Shown: one piece after another, positions 5,985-9,134 of the stretch
Numbering within the stretch: position 1 is the first letter of the stretch
How the letters are laid out: each line of letters begins with the position of its first letter
Assembly (NCBI GenBank): GCA_046261635.1
Contig: JBHEOL010000124.1
Span: 1-9,134 of the forward strand
From: JBHEPS01 sp046261635
Lineage (GTDB): Bacteria > Acidobacteriota > Thermoanaerobaculia > Gp7-AA8
Reading direction: 5' to 3'
DNA length: 9,134 nt
Position numbers and translations under genes: made by a program
The notes under the pieces: model-generated
Seen by the model: only the letters and a program-made list of their open reading frames with translations
Databases searched by the model: none
What the model was told of the DNA's origin: nothing

Positions 5985-6727
5985 ATGTCGCTGGAGCTAT
6001 TTCTCACGGAAACCGCACGAGCGGGTGGAATCGAGCTGCTGCTCGCTGCGGGACGGCCGATCGTGGTGCGCCCCGAGCGAAGGGGAGCGCGAGGTCCGCA
6101 ACTCGACGCAAACGACCTCGACAATTCTCTGAGTCGAAAACCTGCCTGATCAACCAGCGTCAGGTTGGCGAGCACACGGAGAGCTTCGGCGCCGCGCTTC
6201 GGGCGGCCCTGCGCGAGGATCCGGACGTCATTCTGGTCGGTGAGATGCGCGACCTGGAGACGGTCGCGATGGCGATCGAGACGGCCGAGACCGGGCACCT
6301 CGTGCTCGGCACCCTGCACACCTCTTCAGCGGCCAGAACCGTCGACCGCATCATCGACCAGTTCCCCGCGGATCGGCAGGAGCAGGTGAGAACGATGCTC
6401 GCGTCGAGCCTGAAGGGCGTGATCAGTCAGATGCTATGTCGGAAAATCGGGGGGGGGGGCCGCGTTCCGGCGTTGGAAGTGCTCATCGGAACGCCGTCGG
6501 TCGCGAATCTGATTCGCGAGGGCAAGACCTTTCAGATCCCGTCGATGATGCAGACCGGCCGCAGGCTCGGGATGAGGCTGATGAACGACAGCCTTCTCGA
6601 GCTGGTGAAAAACGGGATCGTCGAACCCTCCGAAGCTCTCGCGAAGAGTGGGGACAAGGCGGGGCTGATGGCGATGCTTCGCTCCAACGGGATCGAGGTC
6701 GAGCTCCCCGCGCAGGCGGTTGCGTAG
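5985..6727 (+). pseudogene. pilT: pilT-like type IV pilus retraction ATPase, internally deleted and frameshifted
   Basis: PilT is the hexameric ATPase that retracts type IV pili at the inner membrane. The start is intact: GGAGG 7 bases before ATG 5985, then a frame beginning MSLELFLTETARAGGIELLL, which resembles the PilT N-terminal domain. That frame stops at 6147-6149 after 54 codons. From about 6125 another frame reads FSESKTCLINQRQVG and continues to 6727. It contains the Walker B motif VILVGEMRDLETV, the His box TLHTSSAARTVDRIID, and the LIREGKTFQIPSMMQTG segment. Against a 340-370 residue PilT, roughly 120-130 residues are missing at 6123-6128, including the rest of the N-terminal domain and all of Walker A. 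Neither fragment could be a working ATPase. The alternative is an assembly join that dropped about 370 bases. The C-terminal half is so well conserved that the damage, if real, is recent. Confidence 0.85.
6449..6459 (+). repeat. G11 homopolymer in the pilT remnant
   Basis: Eleven consecutive G lie in the conserved IGGGR segment of PilT and give IGGGGR, apparently one Gly more than usual. Such a run is prone to slippage in replication and to sequencing error. A change of one or two G would break the downstream frame. Confidence 0.9.
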
Positions 6728-6782
6728 GCCCCGACACCGAACCGGTTTCCTTTTTCCTCGCCACCTCCCTTCAGGGCGAAGC

Positions 6783-6800
6783 GCCGGACTCGCGTCCGGC
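6783..6800. repeat. Perfect hairpin between convergent genes
   Basis: GCCGGAC (6783-6789) and GTCCGGC (6794-6800) pair perfectly around TCGC. It lies 55 bases after the pilT stop and 43 bases after the stop of the minus-strand lipoprotein-like gene. There is no T-run on either side, so it may be a Rho-type or weak bidirectional 3' hairpin. The only T-rich stretch nearby is at 6747-6757 (TTTCCTTTTTCC), after a 4-bp stem. Confidence 0.4.
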
Positions 6801-6843
6801 TAGCGTGCCCGACCGGGAAAACCTTCCGACTCGTTCCAGTCCA

Positions 6844-7320
6844 CTAGTCGCCGAACGGGCGCGGCTTGCCCGCGTTGACCTGCTGGACGTAGATCTTCTG
6901 GAACATCCCGTCGGGCGAGTCGAACTCGACCTTCGCACGGATCGTGACCGGTCCGTTCGCGCCCAGAATGGTGGCGCTCTGGATGAAGGCAGGAACCCAG
7001 ATTTCGACCGCGGCCACCTGATCGGGAGGTACCGGCAGATCGAACGGCCGCGTCGAAGCGGGAACGGCATAGGCTCCCTCGCCCATCGATTCGAGCTGAA
7101 TGCGGCGGAGCGTGAGCGTTTCCGAGGAGCGGTTGAGGATCTCGGCGTGGTATCCGACTGAGATTCCACCAGTTACGTGCCTGGCGGCTTCACCGACGTT
7201 CGTGATCTGCATGATCCGGAACTCGGGGGCGATGAGTGAGACCCGGGAGTTATTGCTTGCGCAGGTGGATAGCAGCAGCAGAGCCACGGCTGGTGCGACG
7301 AGGCGGGAGGTGAGGCGCAT
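6844..7320 (-). CDS. Exported, possibly lipidated, beta-rich protein of unknown function
   Basis: A 158-residue protein, not recognised. The N-terminus is a signal sequence: Arg at 2 and 6, then a hydrophobic core LVAPAVALLLL, then LSTCAS. LSTC resembles a lipobox, but Thr at -1 is unusual, so both lipoprotein and ordinary secreted forms are possible. The mature part alternates short hydrophobic strands (GYHAEILNRSSETLTLRRIQLE, then PVTIRAKVEFDS) with Pro/Gly turns. This suggests an immunoglobulin-like or similar beta domain. The start ATG 7318-7320 is set by AGGAG at 7329-7333, eight bases upstream. The frame 18 codons further up is ignored. It lies downstream of the TPR gene on the same strand, but a strong terminator separates them, so it probably has its own promoter. 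Confidence 0.75.
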   Translation of the reverse strand: MRLTSRLVAPAVALLLLSTCASNNSRVSLIAPEFRIMQITNVGEAARHVTGGISVGYHAEILNRSSETLTLRRIQLESMGEGAYAVPASTRPFDLPVPPDQVAAVEIWVPAFIQSATILGANGPVTIRAKVEFDSPDGMFQKIYVQQVNAGKPRPFGD

Positions 7321-7339
7321 GATCGGTTCTCCTTGGGAT

Positions 7340-7360
7340 TCGCAACAGGCAGGGTTGCGA
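7340..7360 (-). promoter_or_regulatory. Perfect inverted repeat just upstream of the lipoprotein-like gene
   Basis: TCGCAAC and GTTGCGA are perfect 7-base arms around a 7-base spacer, 21 bases in all. They end 6 bases before the SD on the minus strand. The size and symmetry suit a dimeric repressor site or a leader hairpin that affects translation. Confidence 0.4.
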
Positions 7361-7388
7361 TTTCTTCCCCCCATCCGACCGAGGCGCG

Positions 7389-7418
7389 AAAAAAGGCCCC
7401 CGGGATTTCCCGGAGGCC
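7389..7418 (-). terminator. Strong Rho-independent terminator of the TPR gene
   Basis: On the minus strand GGCCTCCGGG (7418-7409) pairs with CCCGGGGGCC (7404-7395) over 10 bp with one G-T around AAAT. TTTTTT follows at 7394-7389. It starts 24 bases after the TPR gene stop. It separates this gene from the downstream lipoprotein-like gene. Confidence 0.92.
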
Positions 7419-7442
7419 CTAGGTGCGGTTCGAAATTCGCGA

Positions 7443-8369
7443 CTACTGGATGTACTTGAGCATTTCCTTCGCCAGCGGGGCATCCTTGCCGTCGGGCTCG
7501 AGCTCGAGGTAGCGATTCAGGTGCTTCTTGGCCTCAACGGTGTTTCCCATTCTGACGTAAATCATCCCGAGCTCGTAGTGCCCCTCGGAGAACGTGTCAT
7601 CCGCCTCGACCGCGCGCCGGAGAAGCGGCTCCGCCGCGGCGTCGTTGCCCGCGTTGATCAGCGGCACCGCCTCGTTGAAGAGGGCCTGCGGGTTGGCAGG
7701 GGCCTTTGCCCGGTACTCTTTCGCCTTGATCGGGTTTCCGGCCTTGTCGTAGGCCTGGGCCAGGACGATGAACATATCCGGCTCGTCGGAGGAGATCTCG
7801 AGAACCTTGTTCGCGGCCTCGATGGCCTTCGTCCAGTTCTCCGCGCGAACGTAGAGTTTCGCGAGCGCCATGTAGCCGGCGGTCAGATCGTTCTTGATCG
7901 CGATCGCTTCTTCGAGCTTGGCGATCGCCTCGGCGACGTTCCCCTCGTTGGCAAGAGCGGCGCCTTCGTTATAGGCGATGACGGCCGGATCGGCGGTCGC
8001 CGCGCCGGCGGTGAGCCCGCCCGCGACAGACTGGCCGCCCTTGTTCAAGGTGATCTCGCGCTGGTTCTTTTCGGGCAGAAGCTTGAGCTTCATCGTTTCG
8101 ATGTAGGGGCTGAACCCTTCCTTGTTGAAGGTGAATTCGTAGTGAATCGTCCCGTCGAGAAGGAAGATCGTGAACCGCCCGTTCTTGTCGGTCTTGTACG
8201 TCTCTTCGAAGGTCTTCGCCTCCGTGGCGCGAACCTTGATCGAGACGTCCTCGATCGCCTTGCCGTCCGGGCCGACGACCTTACCGGTGATCCTGGCTTC
8301 GCCGACGGCGAAGAGGTTCCCCGCTGCCAGAGCGCAGATCAGCATTCCGAGCGCGATGGATTTCCACAT
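7443..8369 (-). CDS. Secreted carboxypeptidase-regulatory-like / TPR repeat protein
   Basis: A 308-residue exported protein. Residues 1-22 are a signal peptide (MWKSIALGMLICALAAGNLFA) with a likely cleavage around 21-23. Residues about 26-95 (ITGKVVGPDGKAIEDVSIKV...TDKNGRFTIFLLDGTIHYEFTF) look like a carboxypeptidase-regulatory-like beta sandwich. After a Gly/Ala linker (111-127), residues 129-296 hold about five TPR units, e.g. AYNEGAALANEGNVAEAIAK and EGHYELGMIYVRMGNTVEAK. It is probably a periplasmic scaffold or binding protein; the partner and substrate are unknown. Start ATG 8367-8369 has AGGAG nine bases upstream (8379-8383). It is a single-gene unit, with a clear terminator below and a structured leader above. 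Confidence 0.85.
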   Translation of the reverse strand: MWKSIALGMLICALAAGNLFAVGEARITGKVVGPDGKAIEDVSIKVRATEAKTFEETYKTDKNGRFTIFLLDGTIHYEFTFNKEGFSPYIETMKLKLLPEKNQREITLNKGGQSVAGGLTAGAATADPAVIAYNEGAALANEGNVAEAIAKLEEAIAIKNDLTAGYMALAKLYVRAENWTKAIEAANKVLEISSDEPDMFIVLAQAYDKAGNPIKAKEYRAKAPANPQALFNEAVPLINAGNDAAAEPLLRRAVEADDTFSEGHYELGMIYVRMGNTVEAKKHLNRYLELEPDGKDAPLAKEMLKYIQ

Positions 8370-8390
8370 GGTTGTTTTCTCCTGATGATC

Positions 8391-8400
8391 CGATGCATCG
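8391..8400. promoter_or_regulatory. 10-bp palindrome in the TPR gene leader
   Basis: CGATGCATCG is perfectly palindromic and sits 7 bases upstream of the SD (minus strand). It may be a binding site or a chance palindrome. Confidence 0.25.
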
Positions 8401-8407
8401 ATGAAAA

Positions 8408-8432
8408 CGGAATGGGCGGACCCGGCATTCCG
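8408..8432 (-). promoter_or_regulatory. 5' leader hairpin of the TPR gene
   Basis: CGGAATG (8408-8414) and CATTCCG (8426-8432) are perfect 7-base arms around 11 bases. If transcription starts near 8434, as the candidate promoter implies, this hairpin would form the very 5' end of the mRNA and could stabilise it. It could equally be an operator. Confidence 0.4.
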
Positions 8433-8440
8433 ATTCAGCA

Positions 8441-8469
8441 GTTATTGTGATTATTTAAGCTCCGTCCAA
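8441..8469 (-). promoter_or_regulatory. Candidate promoter of the TPR gene
   Basis: On the minus strand TTGGAC (8469-8464) and AATAAC (8446-8441) are spaced by 17 bases, and the spacer is the most AT-rich stretch nearby. AATAAC matches four of six -10 consensus positions, and the -35 is a partial match. The predicted start is near 8434. Confidence 0.4.
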
Positions 8470-8484
8470 TGATCTGTGGGGTGA

Positions 8485-8498
8485 GTGACTTACGTCAC
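8485..8498. promoter_or_regulatory. Palindromic operator-like site upstream of the TPR promoter
   Basis: GTGAC-TTAC-GTCAC is a perfect 5-base dyad with a 4-base spacer. Its centre is about 57 bases upstream of the predicted start of the TPR gene, a typical activator position. GTGAC half-sites resemble CRP/FNR-family half-sites, but the spacer is not the standard six. The same half-sites recur in reverse order at 8558-8562 and 8572-8576. Confidence 0.4.
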
Positions 8499-8588
8499 GC
8501 CCTGCCGCACGCCGGTGCCGATTCTACCGCGGAGCCATCCGGGGGGCTGCGAATGCCGTCACAGCTCCCGCGTGACTCCGGCAAGGCC

Positions 8589-8611
8589 CCCCAGCGGGCT
8601 CGGCCCTGGGG
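8589..8611 (-). terminator. Hairpin after speA, U-tract missing
   Basis: CCCCA (8589-8593) pairs with TGGGG (8607-8611). After a 2-base bulge, GGGC (8596-8599) pairs with GCCC (8603-8606) around TCG. It begins 11 bases after the speA stop on the minus strand, the right place for a terminator, but no T-run follows. Confidence 0.4.
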
Positions 8612-8621
8612 CGTGGATCAT

Positions 8622-9134
8622 TCAGCTTTTCAGGTCGAGGTACGTCTGATCGAGCAGGCCGCGCTCGTAATCGGCGAGCAGCCGCATCGCCTCATTGGGC
8701 TTGAGCCGGTCTTCCTTGATCGCGAGGTCGAACTGCGCCTTCATCCGCTTGCTGGTTTCCTTGACGTCGTACTGGGTGAGGGCGAGAACCTCCCCGATCG
8801 TGTTTCCGGAGATCGTCTCCTCGATGTAGTAGCCGCTCTCCTCGTCCTCGTCGAGAAAGATGTGGGCCTCGTTGACCCTGCCGAACAGGTTGTGGATGTC
8901 GCCCATGATGTCCTGATAGGCCCCGGTGAGAAAAATGCCGAGGTGATAGGGGCCGTCGTCGATGGGGTGGAGAAGGAGGGTGTCGCGGACATCCTCCTGG
9001 TCGATGAACTTGGAGACTTTCCCCTCGGAGTCGCACGTGATGTCGACGAGGGTGCTTTCGGTGGTCGGGCGCTCGCCGAGCCTGTGAATCGGGACGATGG
9101 GAAAGAGCTGACCGACGGCCCAGTGGTCGAGCAG
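8622..9134 (-). CDS. speA: Biosynthetic arginine decarboxylase, C-terminal part
   Basis: The last 170 codons of the PLP-dependent enzyme that converts arginine to agmatine for polyamine synthesis. The gene enters from the right edge, so the start and PLP-lysine are outside. Recognisable blocks in order are HWAVGQLFPIVPIHRL, the TCDSEGK motif with the conserved Cys that serves the active site, PYHLGIFLTGAYQDIMGD, HNLFGRVNEAHIF, and a helical C-terminal tail ending LLDQTYLDLKS. The frame is continuous from 9134 to the TGA at 8624-8622. The family is usually about 630-660 residues, so roughly a quarter is visible. It is separated from the TPR gene by about 250 bases and is probably a separate transcript. 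Confidence 0.95.
   Translation of the reverse strand: MLDHWAVGQLFPIVPIHRLGERPTTESTLVDITCDSEGKVSKFIDQEDVRDTLLLHPIDDGPYHLGIFLTGAYQDIMGDIHNLFGRVNEAHIFLDEDEESGYYIEETISGNTIGEVLALTQYDVKETSKRMKAQFDLAIKEDRLKPNEAMRLLADYERGLLDQTYLDLKS

Noticed and set aside
7521..8450. 309-codon + strand frame across the TPR gene
   Set aside because: Antisense shadow. The minus frame has a signal peptide, TPR units, SD and terminator.

Overview
The window is GC-rich, tightly packed bacterial chromosome. No ribosomal RNA, tRNA, CRISPR array or insertion sequence was recognised. The gene mix is a late haem-biosynthesis cluster with an oxygen-independent HemN, a PilT-type retraction ATPase remnant, a secreted carboxypeptidase-regulatory-like/TPR protein and a biosynthetic arginine decarboxylase. 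Together with CCTTTG/CCTTCTG intergenic repeats, this suggests a Gram-negative-type environmental bacterium, possibly Acidobacteriota. That placement is an inference from gene content, not from a marker gene.

Layout: (1) 1-769 has no supported protein gene. It holds a large imperfect inverted repeat at the left edge, a low-complexity repeat block, and a run of nested RNA helices (about 471-667) ending in a good + strand intrinsic terminator (673-711), so it may encode an undescribed structured RNA. (2) 770-5575 is the haem block: hemH (ferrochelatase) on the minus strand, divergent from a three-gene + strand operon hemE-hemN-hemY joined by two ATGA stop/start overlaps. These four enzymes convert uroporphyrinogen III to protohaem. 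A bidirectional terminator (5596-5620) closes the operon. (3) 5642-5803 is a 53-residue very acidic minus-strand protein, with a TTG start fixed by a perfect AGGAGG. (4) 5985-6727 is a broken pilT-like gene. Its N-terminal start and C-terminal half are clear, but the middle including Walker A is deleted, the two halves are in different frames, and the C-terminal half carries an 11-G homopolymer. (5) 6844-8369 holds two minus-strand envelope/secreted protein genes, each with its own SD and separated by a strong terminator. The TPR gene has an elaborate upstream control region (8391-8498). (6) 8622-9134 is the C-terminal part of speA, running off the right edge.

The best leads for something undescribed are the candidate structured RNA at 471-711, the small acidic protein at 5642-5803, and the pilT deletion with its poly-G tract. 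Nothing here amounts to a clear new multi-gene system. The protein genes other than the small one and the lipoprotein-like one belong to known families.
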